From assembly GCA_038025085.1 (NCBI GenBank), contig CM076147.1, positions 32,152,766 to 32,216,765 of the forward strand: a stretch of DNA of 64,000 bases, written 5' to 3'. This stretch comes from Tetragonia tetragonoides (lineage: Eukaryota; Streptophyta; Magnoliopsida; Caryophyllales; Aizoaceae). Under the pieces are notes generated by a model. That model searched no databases and had not been told where the DNA came from. It worked only from the letters and a program-made list of their open reading frames with translations. Shown here in pieces: positions 49,011-60,394 of the stretch; within the stretch, counting starts at the first letter, position 1, and every line of letters begins with the position of its first letter. The translations under genes and the position numbers were made by a program.

Positions 49011-49020
49011 ATTTATATAA
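49011..49020 (-). promoter_or_regulatory. Probable TATA box of His-rich gene 2
   Basis: On the minus strand this reads TTATATAAAT, 73 bp upstream of the chosen ATG. The same place in copy 1 no longer reads as a TATA box. Confidence 0.5.
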
Positions 49021-49228
49021 ACAAGTTGACCTTGACTTTGAGTCTTTGGCCTTTTCCGTATATGATACGTATTAGTCAACTTCCACTTTCCTTCCACCTT
49101 CTGTAATAGGATGCAATCTTGATTTGTACCCCACACACACACCTAAAACAAATATTAAAAAAAAGGAGCCGATCTATATAATCTTACTTGGATAATCCAT
49201 TAATGTAATATAAGGATTAACCCCAATA

Positions 49229-50426
49229 TGTTAAGTGGAGTTAAATTAGGACATCATGATTAGTTTCTTAATGCTGTGTAATTTCCTAATTATTGTATAG
49301 AATAATATTTAGGAATATTATTATTGTTGTAATTAGGAAAGTAGTATCCTAGTTGAGTTGTATTTCCTAATCCTAGTGGGAGAGGATTAAGGAAAGTAGG
49401 GATTGACTTAGTTAACAAGTCATATCATACGCCTATATATATGGATGGGTTATAGGTTGACCTGTCAATTGGGTCGTGCGGGTCGGGTTAAGGTCACAGC
49501 GGGTCGGGTTATTTCGGGTTCGGGTCGAGAAATGCTCGACCTTGACCCAGCGTTGTCGGGTTCGGGTCGAGTGACCCAATAATTTTTTCTTCTTCTTTAA
49601 TTATGTAGTTAATTTATGCTTTCAAATGGTATATTTGCCAATTTATAACTTGTATTAACTACATACGTATATTATTACACGTTTTGGTATGCATATACGA
49701 CTATTATGTTATTCTTTATAATTTTTTTAATTATTCGATGAGTTGTGTTTTATATTTCCGTCCATTTTAACGTAGTTAAAAGCAAAATTTATTATTTTGA
49801 GAGAACAAATAGGAAGAGAAAAAGTTAATACAAGAAAAAAAAATTTATTTATTTTTTAGGATATTTTAGTCGAGCTTTTTGTTTATATTTTCAAATTGTT
49901 CTATTTTTCGGGTCAAACGGGTCAACCTACTAACGGATCGGGTTTGACCCAAAAAACACCGGGTTAATCGGGTTCGGGTCAAACCGGATTTCGGATCGGA
50001 AAATCAGTGTCAGGACCTTGAAAAAATGGGTTGGGTCTGATTTCGGGTCGGGTCGGAAATTGACAGGTCTAGTTATAGGTATTATGTGTGTGCTCAAAAC
50101 CCTAATAGGGAGAGGGAGAGGGAGTCACCATGTAAACACGGTGCAAGGGCCTCCACGGGGTAGAGAATCGCCAACGAAAACACATAGTGTGTTTAAGCCA
50201 AGGGATAAAGTGCTTAAGAAAGAGGGAGTCACTTTGTATATCTTATGAGGGCCGTGTTGTTAATTATGTGGTTGATTAATTAATAATACACTCATGTTGG
50301 ATCGTAGACGTAGGCTATTGAGTTGGGGTCGAACCACGTTAAATTGATGTTTTGTTCTTCTATTTTATTCCTTTAATTGATTATCTTAAACTCGAATGGA
50401 TGGATCAACGTGAAATACCCTTAACA
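49229..50426. mobile_element. Solo LTR, probable Ty1/copia, interrupted by a hAT MITE
   Basis: It starts TGTTAAG and ends CTTAACA, a 7-bp perfect inverted terminus. Inside are TATATATATGG (about 49433), an AAAACCCTAATAGGGAGAGG block and an ACGTAGGCTATTGAG..CGAACCACGTTAAA block typical of plant copia LTR R-U5 regions. Removing the nested hAT MITE and its target repeat leaves about 575 bp. A matching 5-bp target repeat is not clear (CAATA against GTAAT), so the borders are provisional. No internal domain is present. Confidence 0.5.
49457..50071. mobile_element. hAT-type MITE nested in the LTR
   Basis: It is flanked by a perfect 8-bp duplication GTTATAGG (49449-49456 and 50072-50079), the hAT signature. 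Inverted ends are TTGACCTGTCAATTGGG and, from the right, TAGACCTGTCAATTTCC. Both subterminal parts are full of CGGGTCGGGT/GGGTTCGGGTC words. There is no transposase. Confidence 0.8.
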
Positions 50427-51857
50427 GTAATCAATGCGAGAATTATTTGAGCTTGGGGTGAACAAGGAAGTGGCGTATCTCCACTTGTTCCGTAGCAATA
50501 ATAAATTTTGGGAATTTTTCTTCTAGGATTTACTTTTTTTTTCTAACAAACTAATAGCTTAGTAAACCACTGATTATGACATTTTTTTTTTATGAAGACC
50601 ACCTAAGATAACTTTTCAAGAGGAAAGAAGTTTGGAATTTTGAAACTACCCTGAGTAATAAAGTGGTTAAATTAGTTATATTCACAATTAGTTAGATTCA
50701 CTTCTTTTTTCTTTTTCTTTATTTTTCCTATGCATACTACCCTTTTATTTGTGGATGATTGCTTTAGGGGCAAATTAATTACTAACATTTGAAATTGTGC
50801 TAAAAATGTTTTTGTTACATTTTTTTTGTGAAAAGTCAATTGTTAGGCCAAGAAAATTCATATTGTTCATCACCATAAAGCTTGTACAACAAAAAGAGAA
50901 TGTATCAGTCATTATTATCCATTAGACATCCCCACAAAGCACACACATCGTATGTGTGCCAAATGACAACGTTATCTCCAAAGACATACTAGCAGGTCAA
51001 TGTAAAAAAGCACTGAAAAGAAAAAGGATTAGGAGTTAGGATGAATTAATATGGAGATCATGAAGAAAAAATTCCTCAATTTCCGCTTTCTTTTCCTTTT
51101 TTATCTTGGCAGCAGTAATAATAACAAATATATTCATCATAGGGATCGAAAACAAAAGTGCAAATATGCACCAATATGAGGTATCAAAAAGAATCTAACT
51201 TTTTGTTTTTTCACATAAGTAGTAAGTACTCTCAATTTTTGTCAACATGAACATCCTAACTCTATGGCCTACGCAACCACACGAGTCACACCGACCCTCG
51301 ATTATTACAAAAGGCAACCATATGGCAATAAGCTACCATATAGTCCACTATATCTCCTTCTTATATACTAGTCCTTACCCATTCCAAAAAAGTTTGAGAA
51401 GTCATGCTATTAGGCTCTAGTCTTTTCGTCATCTCCATGATGTATTTTATTGCGTTATGTTCTGTTCTGTTCTATTTCGCGCCATTTCATAATTATTCTA
51501 TATATCGTTATGTCTCGCATTTCGCTCGATTTCATCTATAGTCCATATATCTCCTTATATAGTCCTTATCACCCATTCAAAAAAGTTTGAGAAGTCATGC
51601 TATTAGCGTAAAATAGTGTGTGGTGAGGCTAATGCGTCCTTCATTATATTCCAGGAACTTCTTAAATGTTGAGCTTCTAAAAGGTCGTCCCACTAATAAA
51701 GAAGCTACAATTTCTATTATTAATAAAGGCAACAAACAAGCTATAAATAAATTGTATTGAACACTATGTTAAAGGTTATGTTCAAGTCTCATAGGAGCAC
51801 TTAATGTTTTAAAATACTCAAAATTTATAAGTTCACACATACTTAATTACACACTAA
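50427..51857. other. Intergenic; right edge of duplicated unit 2; local duplication
   Basis: 50607-50735 matches 43433-43540 and closes the duplicated unit. At 51336-51412 and 51534-51605 a block of about 75 bp (containing ACCCATTC, AAAAAAGTTTGAGAAG and TCATGCTATTAG) is repeated, with a TTCTGTTCTG-rich, MITE-like spacer between. No gene is supported. Confidence 0.5.
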
Positions 51858-51898
51858 ATACAAATTCCCTCATTCAAATTAATGAAATAGGCTGGGTT

Positions 51899-52356
51899 GG
51901 AATGGAAAATTCAGGTGTATCTTCTTATGTCGTGTTCCTTGTGAGGAGATTAACCAAGGAGGTGGTGGCGATTAGCCGTGCCATTTCTGAATCAGCTTCA
52001 AAGGAATGGTCGGTTCACTTCGACATTATTGTTGAATCAGACTCGACTAATGCTGTGTCTTGGTGTAATACTACAACGGGTGGCCCGTGGAATGTGAGAT
52101 TTGATTTGAACTTCATTAGGCGTATGAAAGGATGGTGGTCCAAATTTTCCATTGTTCATAGACCGAGGAGCTCAAATGCTACAGCGGATGGCTTGGCAAA
52201 ATTAGGTGTTAACAGAGAGCACGACTTAGTTGCCTGGCTCTAAAATTTGAGCTCACAGAGGATTCGTATATGAATTGAAAAGCTGTGATGTTTTGTAACT
52301 ACTCCGTTGTGGAGTTAATTTCAATGAAAATTACCCAATTATCAAAAAAAAAATAT
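51899..52356 (+). mobile_element. 5'-truncated LINE with a 41-bp target duplication
   Basis: Identical 41-bp direct repeats (51858-51898 and 52357-52397, from ATACAAATTCCC to AGGCTGGGTT) flank it. The insert holds only the C-terminal RNase H-like end of a LINE ORF, a 3' UTR and a short poly-A tail (52343-52353). 5' truncation and an A tail are target-primed reverse transcription hallmarks. A 41-bp duplication is unusually long for a plant LINE. Confidence 0.85.
51902..52243 (+). pseudogene. LINE RNase H-like domain fragment
   Basis: 113 codons match the RVT_3/RNase H-like region found at the end of plant non-LTR polyproteins: IIVESDSTNAVSW (second Asp strand) and SSNATADGLAKLGV (the helix with the conserved Ala-Asp). 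The N-terminal part of the domain and the whole reverse transcriptase are missing because of 5' truncation. It is not a host gene. Confidence 0.8.
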
Positions 52357-53716
52357 ATACAAATTCCCTCATTCAAATTAATGAAATAGGCTGGGTTAGA
52401 TCGGGTCAGTTACGAGATCAAACACTTTGTGTTTAGTTAACAAAATTGTGTCCGTGACCTAGTGTTTTTGGGTCAATTTTGGGTCAGATTTTGAATAGAA
52501 TCAAATTTTAACAGGTTTAGAGGCGTGAAAGATCTACCACTTGAACTCTCACCTTTTGCTCACACACATCATAAATATAATCATGTACTCCATATTTTAG
52601 GGTGTGTTCATTATAGTTGAGTTGATGAACTGAACCGAACCGAATCAATAATATTATATACATACATAAACCAAACTCAAAGGTTATGAATAAATTGAAA
52701 AAAACAAAAATTCCATATCCCAATTGCTTCAAAAATTTATAACTTGATATTTGACTTAATACTCGTCTTCTATGTAAAAAAGTTGAAATTGAAATAAATA
52801 TTATAATGGAAATTGTAGTAATTTTTTTTTCTTAATACCTACTACAATTTCAAAAAAAAATTATTAAAGAAGACGTATAATTTTGTCGTCTGTGGTTGTT
52901 TGGTTGTCAAAAGAAAACAAAGGAAGTTGCATGAGAAGTACAAAATTGTCATTTGTTTGGTTAACATCAAATGCCAGAAGTTATAGTTCCCAGAATTTCT
53001 ATACTTCCCACATTACTTACCTATTCCCCCTAGATAAGGAAAACTTTTTGTAGTAGGAAGTATAACTTTCTATATTAACCAATCAACTTTTTGTATTTTT
53101 CGAAAACTTATAATACATGAAAATTACAATTTTCTAGAAAGTAGAACTTCCCACAATAAATCAAACGACCATTAAGTAGAAAGAGGACCATTAAGTAGAA
53201 AGAGGAGCGCGCGATTCTATTATCTATAGAAGAAATCTACTAAGACCATATTACAAATTTGTAACCATATATATAAAAGTAGACATTAGTCTTCGATCTC
53301 ACCTTTTTTCCTTCTTTTAAATGAATAATGCAATCCATACATAGTGAGATGACAGCTTGCAAATGGCTATATATTGACAAGGTGATGCAAGTTACACTAG
53401 CTAGTACTCTACTTGATGCTTGTTTAAGCTATTGTAATTATGATAATGCTAGCTGACTAAGCTTTTTGGTGATCCCGATATGACATTTTCCCATCATGTT
53501 GGCTTTAATTGACAATAATGATCACTTAGTTTCCAACCCCCCCTCTCCCTTTTGAGCGTATATTATGAGATTGGGAGCACACAATAATGTAAATTTAATC
53601 AACTGTTTAGTATTAGCAAACTTGCAGGGCATATGATGAACATGTTGTAATCGAAGCTAAGCTAATATTAAATTCCAGTTGTTGCCAACGTGCGTGCACG
53701 AGTCTTTAAGTTACCC

Positions 53717-53999
53717 GTGTATTCTTTTCCACTTATTTTAGCAATATACCCGGCGGTCATCAGATGATTAATAGATGTTATTTAATGGGTCAGTTCATTC
53801 AGATCAGTGAAAGTTACTTTTCCGATTAGATTAGCAAATCAGTGGTTGTCACTTATTCAATCAAATCAATAAGTAGAATAAGTGGAAAAACACACACAAT
53901 TACTAATACTATTCACTTACCCAGCCAAATCAGATAAATGGATGTCATCAGTAGATGCCACTAGATCAAATCAGCTCGTATAAGTGAAAAAGAACACAC
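53717..53999. mobile_element. MITE with GTGTRTTCTTTTYCACTTA ends
   Basis: The left end GTGTATTCTTTTCCACTTA and the reverse complement of the right end GTGTGTTCTTTTTCACTTA match at 17 of 19 bases. The interior repeats AATCAGTGG / ATCAGATCAGTG words. The target duplication is unclear. The same ends occur at 55005-55119 and, more weakly, at 60119-60224. Confidence 0.6.
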
Positions 54000-55004
54000 T
54001 CGATCTATGTCTGTGCAATTGCTTAAAAAAATTCACAATAGAGTTCAGCGTTGAAACTTTTAACAACATTATGTTTGTTACTTAGCCAATTGTACCAAAA
54101 AATAAAAATTAAAGACAACAAAAACCAAACCATTCTGGCCTAGGCTCAGTTTTTTTTCACTATTTTCAGCGGAATAATGTCGTACGAAACGAAAAAACAG
54201 AACAGAATTGGCAGGACATACCGAAATAGCTAGATTGTAAAATAGAACAAAACATGAAGAAGAAAATGAAACATTACACAATTTTTTGTAACAATGTATG
54301 AACTATTTTGATGAATTAGGTATATTATTTTTGGAACGGACACAATAAAGTTTATTTTTCAACCTCCTGCCACATTTAAGTGCTATTTATTTTTGAATCG
54401 GGTAATAAAGTCATGCAAACGTCAATTTTTAACACAAAATTAAAAACATTTTTAATATCTTCAATTTGCGGTATTTGAACAATGCACAAATTCAACACCA
54501 TCTTTTCCTCGTTTTATATTTCAGGCTACTTATCAGCTGCTAATTAAAATCTACCCTCTCTTCATCAATTATCCTCACAAATTTTGTTTCAAGGTTGCCT
54601 TAGCTACCATGCAAGTTAAATGATTAACAATAAATAATGTAAAACATTAAAAGAGGAAATGATTAGAAATGTTATTTGTGTCAAAAATTGACTCTGATAT
54701 GAATTTAATAGTGCAAATGCCAAATTCAAGATGGAAAATACTTAAATATTATCGGAGTCTGAAAAATAAATTTTGATGTGCCCATTATTTTTGAAGGACC
54801 AATATGTGATGAATATGTCTATGAGGTGTCATTGAAAGACTAATCTATATAATTTGTCCAACTAAAAAGATATCTTATTTATAAAAGGAAACTAATTATT
54901 ATAAAGTTAAAACTAAAATCCAGGAGTGTACTAGTATATTAATTAGGTCTCAACTTTGACAATCTAATGCCCCATTTTATGATACTTTAAAGTAGGATTC
55001 TAGA

Positions 55005-55119
55005 TGTGTTCTTTTCCAATGAACTGAACTGATGGACTAACCAAAAATTAAATATTACTGTACTGAATTGAAAATCATTAAACTAAATCAATTGTTAGAT
55101 AAGTGAAAAAGTGCACACG
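55005..55119. mobile_element. Short MITE of the GTGTTCTTTTCCA family
   Basis: It begins GTGTTCTTTTCCA and ends with the reverse complement of a GTGCACTTTTTCACTTA-type sequence. The GAACTGAACTGA / CTGTACTGAATTGA interior is shared with 60119-60224. Confidence 0.45.
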
Positions 55120-56066
55120 CACCCAAATGATTTGTGGTACATAATTTTACTATTAATATAAAGATTAGTAATGTTCTTTTAGTTCTAAAAACAATTAGGT
55201 TTAAGATTTAATGTCCAAGCTATTTGCTCAGTGTAAAACATATATTGTTTCACATTAATTTGTGAACTTGCTAAGGGTATAAATTATTATTTTTTTCCAA
55301 ATAATTAGAATGTTTAATTTATAAAATAAAGAAACTAGGTCAAATTGTGTCATGCTAATAGTAATATATCATGTCTTCTTTAATTTAATTTATTTTTATC
55401 AATCACTATTTAAATTATTTAACACTAGATAATGTAAAAGGAGATGTGCATCTAATTTTGAATTCAAAAACCATTGACATGCAAACTGTTTTACAATAAT
55501 GGGGGGAAAAACTACACAAATCTAGCTAGTCACTAATAATTGAGAACGACAATATCTAGTCTTGGGATTGGGGGAAAAAGGGAACTCTGACTGATCAACA
55601 AAAAATGAAGTGGCCTTTATCAGTTGCTCTCAAATTCAAGATTCTGTAATATTTCCTATAAAAAAAAAACACAAAAACTTGTTTAACACGGTTTTTTTAT
55701 TACTTTTGGTGAGACAGGGTCACTTTTTAGTGAAATAAGGGTCACAAATGATAATAAGTGACCCCTACATTGCTAAATAGTGACCTCATATTTTTGTGAA
55801 TTGGTCTCACGCAAAACTTACTCAAAAAAGATTGAAAGAAAAACAGTACTCGTAAAACTTAATTCAAAAAGTTTACTTTATATTTTTCTTTTTGTTTGGA
55901 ATTGAAAAAAAGGGTAACAAGTTGGATATGGAATTACAAAGTTTTACAACAGTTGAAGAACTTATAGATCACTATTTCTAGCTAGGCCACAAATAAGAGA
56001 AAGTCTACTATAATCATGCATTTGAAATAAAAAATGAAAACTAATTAAAACAAAAAGAACAAATTA

Positions 56067-58612
56067 TTACCAAGGTGTTTGGCTCTGATTATGGTCATTA
56101 TGCTGTTGATGATCAAATGAAGCTGAAGATGATGAGCTCATGTGTCCAAGGCCTGCCATGGTGAGGAAATCCTTATGAGAGAATGTTCTCAACCCCAAGA
56201 AATCTCTTGTCATCCCATCGCCGCCACCGCCACCACCACTGGAGCCTCCGGCACCACCACCGGTAGCGCCACCATCAAGCGATGGCCGTTTCGCCATCCC
56301 TTGATGGTGGAAGTCTACGAAGCTGGCAGGGCTGTCAAAGCCACTGCCTGTGGCCGTGGATTGTAAGGAGTTCATTATCATCATGTCATGCAGCATAGAA
56401 GATTGTGGCCCCCCTGATGATGATGATGATGGTGCTCCACTTGAAACAATAACTTGTCCTTCAATGAAGCCCGTGTTATTATTTGTCATTACTAATGAAT
56501 GATGATGATGTTGATGTTGATGTTGATGTTGTTGTGTATGGTGATTTCCTTCACGTGACGAACATAACCCAGCAGACATGTGAGTATTGTGGGGTTGCTG
56601 CTTATTGTTTACCATTAACCCATGTGATGACATGAGTTGTTGGTGTTGCTGGTGCTGGTGCTGGTGCTGATGATGTTGATGTTGATTATTACTGACTGTC
56701 ACCCCCATCTCCGCCGCCTTCTGCAAGAGGGCGGTGGCAGACATTTGAGGGGGTGGCGGAACTTGAAAAGTCGACAATGTAGGTCCCGTATTATGATCCA
56801 AGCTATTAGGGCTTGAGTCATGTTGGGAAGGGTTGTGGTGGTTGTCGTGATTATTTTCGTACTGTGCTTGGAATGAGAACATGGGAGGCGCATGGGAAGT
56901 TCCCGTTCCCGGCCCCGGCCCCGGCCCAACTTGTTGTGGTGGTGGTGGGCAGGCTAGCCATGGTGGAATGTCGGGCCGCGTACCAAAGCTCATGTTTTGT
57001 TGGTCTTGCTCTCTTTTGAGAGGGAGGGATTGATGGAGTGCATGATGATGGTGTGAGAGATGTTGTGGAAGAGAGAGATGAGGTAATGTAGTAGTAGAAC
57101 TTAATCCTCCTCCTGCTACTGTTGATGCTTGATGAGGTATTGATGGAAGTACTGTAAGAGGGTTAATAGCTCTTGCACTCTCTTCAGCTAATGCATCACA
57201 GAATGCTCTATGAGTAATAAAACTGTCCCTCCTGTCAAAAAGAATAAAAAGGAAATATTAATGGCCCCTCTTTCATAAAAAGTTCAAGAATATGTATGTA
57301 GCAGAAACAAACCAAAAAGAAACAAATGTATAATTGAGTGTACTGAATTAAAGTCTAGCAAATAATGCAGTTTCACACAGTACACATTTTCAGCTGCTTC
57401 TAGCTCCTTCATCATTGCATATATATGAATACAATCTTCAGTGTGTACTTAGCACTTGCAGTCTCATTAATTTCCTTTTGCATTTATAACACTCGTTATA
57501 AATGCAAAAGGAAATTAATAGAAAATAAAAGAAATTAAATCAATGACTTTCATGAGCACTTTATTTAGCTATCTATAGCTATATGCTCGCTAGCTGCTTT
57601 TCTCTCACTCTCTCTCTTCTCATTCAGACACACGCACAACACATTCACGGGCACATTATTAGCTTGACTAGCTACCAATTTACTTCTAGAGATATAGCTT
57701 CAAAAGGTACAAGAAAAATATTCAAAATCAAGTGTGAATTGAGAGCATTTATAATAAGTTTAATTAATTAGGGTAATATATAATTAGTCACATATGAAAT
57801 CAAATTAATAATCTATGCAAAAATTCTATGAATTTATGTGTAAGTTGTGTGTTAATGTAATATAATTAAGTTGACTTGCCTAGAGAAAAGAGTGCCACAA
57901 TCACATCTATACTCCCTAGTGCCACAAATCTTGGAATGAGCCTTCCAATCTGATTGCACAGCATACTTCTTGGAGCATTTCTCACACTTCCATTTCTTCT
58001 CTCCATGCTTCCTACAAAAATGTTTCTTGATCCCCGTCAAGTCCCCGAGGGCGCGTGACGCGTCATGGTGTACACACGTAGGCTCGGGACATACATACAC
58101 CTTCTTTCTAATTATCTGGTCTTTAGCTCTTTGCTTAAGCTTCCATGGTAGATTATGACCTCTTCTATGTAGCTGTAGATTTTGATCTCTTTGGAATCCC
58201 TTGTTACAGATCTCGCATATGAATCTATTTGTTGCTAGTAGACTCTTTGGCGATAGCGCTATCACTTCTGCATCTGGGTCTAATATATACAAGCATAATA
58301 TAATCAACTTTACTTACATATTGTGTTATAACAGATGCAAGAAAGATAATCCAATAATTTTATACCTGGGTTACCAGGGAGGTTTCGCTTTTTCTTTGAA
58401 GGCGGTGGTTGAACAGGTGGCGGCTGATGAGCTTGATTTGGAGAAGCAAACGATGAGGATGCAGACGCTTGCGGGTATAACATAGTGTTGGTGTTGGTGG
58501 CGGTGGACGAGGATTCATTATTCCGAGTGTTTGATGAAATGCTTGTTTCACCAGATACAGTTGAAGTTAAATTGGACATGCTCTCATCCAATCCCAAACC
58601 TTTCATCATCAT
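56067..58612 (-). CDS. INDETERMINATE-domain (IDD) C2H2 zinc-finger transcription factor
   Basis: Exons in transcript order are 58612-58366, 58279-57880 and 57231-56067, giving 603 residues. The ID domain is complete: a nuclear-signal KKKRNLPGNP, ZF1 C2H2 (CEIC..HRRGH, residues 104-124), ZF2 with the long spacer (CPEPTC..HFCRKH), and the C2HC fingers ZF3 (CEKCSKKY..HSKIC) and ZF4 (CDCGTLFSRRDSFITHRAFC). C-terminal family motifs are present: MSATALLQKAAEMG and TRDFLGLR..FLTMAGL. His/Gln- and Gly-rich stretches separate them. The N-terminal MSNLTSTVSGE word resembles the IDD2/GAF1 subgroup, but I do not assign a member. IDD proteins bind DNA in the nucleus and partner with DELLA/GRAS proteins. 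Oddity: intron 2 uses a GC donor (CTCTAG|GCAAGT) with a normal AG acceptor, needed to give the invariant SRRDSF junction. The upstream leader is spliced too. Confidence 0.95.
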
Positions 58613-59130
58613 ATCTTTTGCTTCTAATAACTAACTAACTAGCTGGAAAAAAAACATCATCATCAAAATATTTTTAGTTTGGAACTCATGTGCTGAGATC
58701 TAAAACAAGCTAAGCTAAAACACAAACCCTAATCAGGAAAAAAAAAAATAAATTGGTTTTTGTTTTGCTTTGCTTTGATTTCCCCCCAAAAAAGAATTGA
58801 TAATACTGTACTACACTAAGACAAAAGAAAAAATACCATAAGGTTTTTAAATAAAAACTTGAATTTGGTTGTTTATGTGAAGTAGCTAGTGAGGTGATAT
58901 GCTAACAGGTATAATTGAGATGCTAGCAACAAAGAAAAACAAACAAAAGAGAGAAGCATAAAATAAGCAAAATATGTAAAAAAGACTACTGACCTTGGAT
59001 GATAATGCTTATAAAGATAGACAAAACGGCAACCACAGACAGAGAAGAGGGGAAGGAGAGAGGGAGGGAGGGAGAGAGAGAGAGAGAGAGAGAGGAGGAG
59101 AGAGAATGAGATGTGGATGAGAAGGGAAAG
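58613..59130 (-). promoter_or_regulatory. IDD 5' UTR with leader intron and GA microsatellite
   Basis: A probable leader exon ends ATCCAAG|GTCAGT at 58994 and is joined to CTAGTTAGTTAG at 58642 after TTTTTCCAG, a 351-bp leader intron. The leader exon contains GGGAGGGAGG and GA repeats (59058-59092; CT-rich in the transcript). Confidence 0.55.
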
Positions 59131-59593
59131 GAATCATCTTGTGAAGTCCACCACTCAAGAAAAGTAAAAAAATTAACTGGGGGGTCGCACAGTACAGTGG
59201 TCTGACGTTGAACTTTGTGTCTTTTCCTTTGTTCCCTTTCTTACCATTTCTCTTAATAATTGTCTCATTTGAACTTCTTATATATGAAATACTCCTTCAA
59301 TCAAATTTACCGCCACCGGGTTTGCTTTCTTTCACATTAGCTTGCAAAAGTGAAAATGTAGAATGAGGAACTTCGATTCAACCTCTTGGGCCCATGTCCC
59401 TTTGCACGATTGTTTATCGAGTATGGATTATGAAGAATTTGACCATAAGGTAATAAGATTCTCATGCTCTTATATAGAGTATATAGTGTTATTTATGTGT
59501 AAAACATGTTTAGAATACTTGATTATAGATAAGGTTTGAATTTGGTGGCCTCATTTTTGTGCGGGTCATGTTAAGAGAATAATCCATGTGTAA
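59131..59593. other. IDD promoter side, nothing further recognised
   Basis: AT-rich upstream sequence without a recognised element or gene. Confidence 0.4.
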
Positions 59594-59742
59594 CCTATTT
59601 TCTTCAATTGAATGGTGCGAGACAGTAAAAATGGAACGACGCGGATACATTTATTTGTTTCTCTTGTACATAATGTGGAACTGGACACCGTGGAACAGAA
59701 AGGAACGGAATATAGTATGAAGACGACGAAAAGAACATGACC
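59594..59742. mobile_element. Tourist-like MITE
   Basis: It is flanked by TAA (59591-59593 and 59743-59745). The left end CCTATTTTCTTCAATTGAATGG and right end GACGACGAAAAGAACATGACC are related to the element at 59912-60036, with the same GGTGCG, GGAACGG and GACGACGAAAA words in the same order. Confidence 0.6.
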
Positions 59743-59911
59743 TAAGTGTCGCACATCAGAAGAATTGAAAAGGGGAGACTCACATTTAACTTAGTGATCA
59801 AGTTACTCTACCTAAAAATAATTTAATTTAGGATGGAATAATCCCACTAGACATATGTGCAGTTTACTTCTAATCACCATCAACAACGTAACTTTGCTTA
59901 GTTGGCTCTTA

Positions 59912-60036
59912 GGTCATGTTCTCTTCAATAGAATGGTGCGGGACGGTGAGGAACGGAACGGTGTGGATGATGAAACAAAATGTGATTCAATATGAAAAAC
60001 AGAATGCAGCATGGAAACGACGAAAAAAACAGGGCC
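59912..60036. mobile_element. Tourist-like MITE with TTA target
   Basis: It is flanked by TTA (59909-59911 and 60037-60039). Ends are GGTCATGTTCTCTTCAATAG and, from the right, GGCCCTGTTTTTTTCGTCG. The interior contains GGAACGGAACGG. This 125-bp copy is the shortest of the family in the window and the clearest at its ends. Confidence 0.75.
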
Positions 60037-60230
60037 TTAGTAGAAGCTTTCTTAAATGTTTTGGTTTTCGTCCATTGGAACTTGATCTGATTAAGAGTAT
60101 GTAAATAACTAAGGATGATGTGTTCTTTCACTAATTGGACTGAACTGAATAATAATTTGTGATAGAAAAAGTAGATTATTGAACTGAATTGAACCAATTA
60201 CTATTTAAGTGGAAAATAATACTCCACCCT

Positions 60231-60394
60231 AAAGCCTTTGTTCTATTTTTTGTTTGTATAGATTTGTTCACATGCTATTTAAGGAATTTTGTGACCGATT
60301 ATTTCAGATGGGCCTTAAAACCTTTGTTCGATTTTTTTGTATAGAAATGTTCTCATGCTATTCAAGGGAATTTTGAGATCGATTTCAGAAGGGC
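60231..60394. repeat. Tandem duplication of ~82 bp
   Basis: Two diverged copies (60231-60313 and 60317-60394) share AACCTTTGTTC, TGTATAGA, TTGTTCACATGCTATT, GGAATTTTG and TTTCAGA words. It is non-coding. Confidence 0.7.

Larger units (their letters stand above)
52398..56066. other. Long AT-rich intergenic stretch with small MITEs
   Basis: It contains two candidate MITEs (listed separately), a 19-bp tandem duplication (ACCATTAAGTAGAAAGAGG at 53168-53206), a GGGTCAC/GTGACCC-rich patch at 55710-55800 and a possible Tourist-family fragment at about 54130-54230. No gene is supported. Confidence 0.5.
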
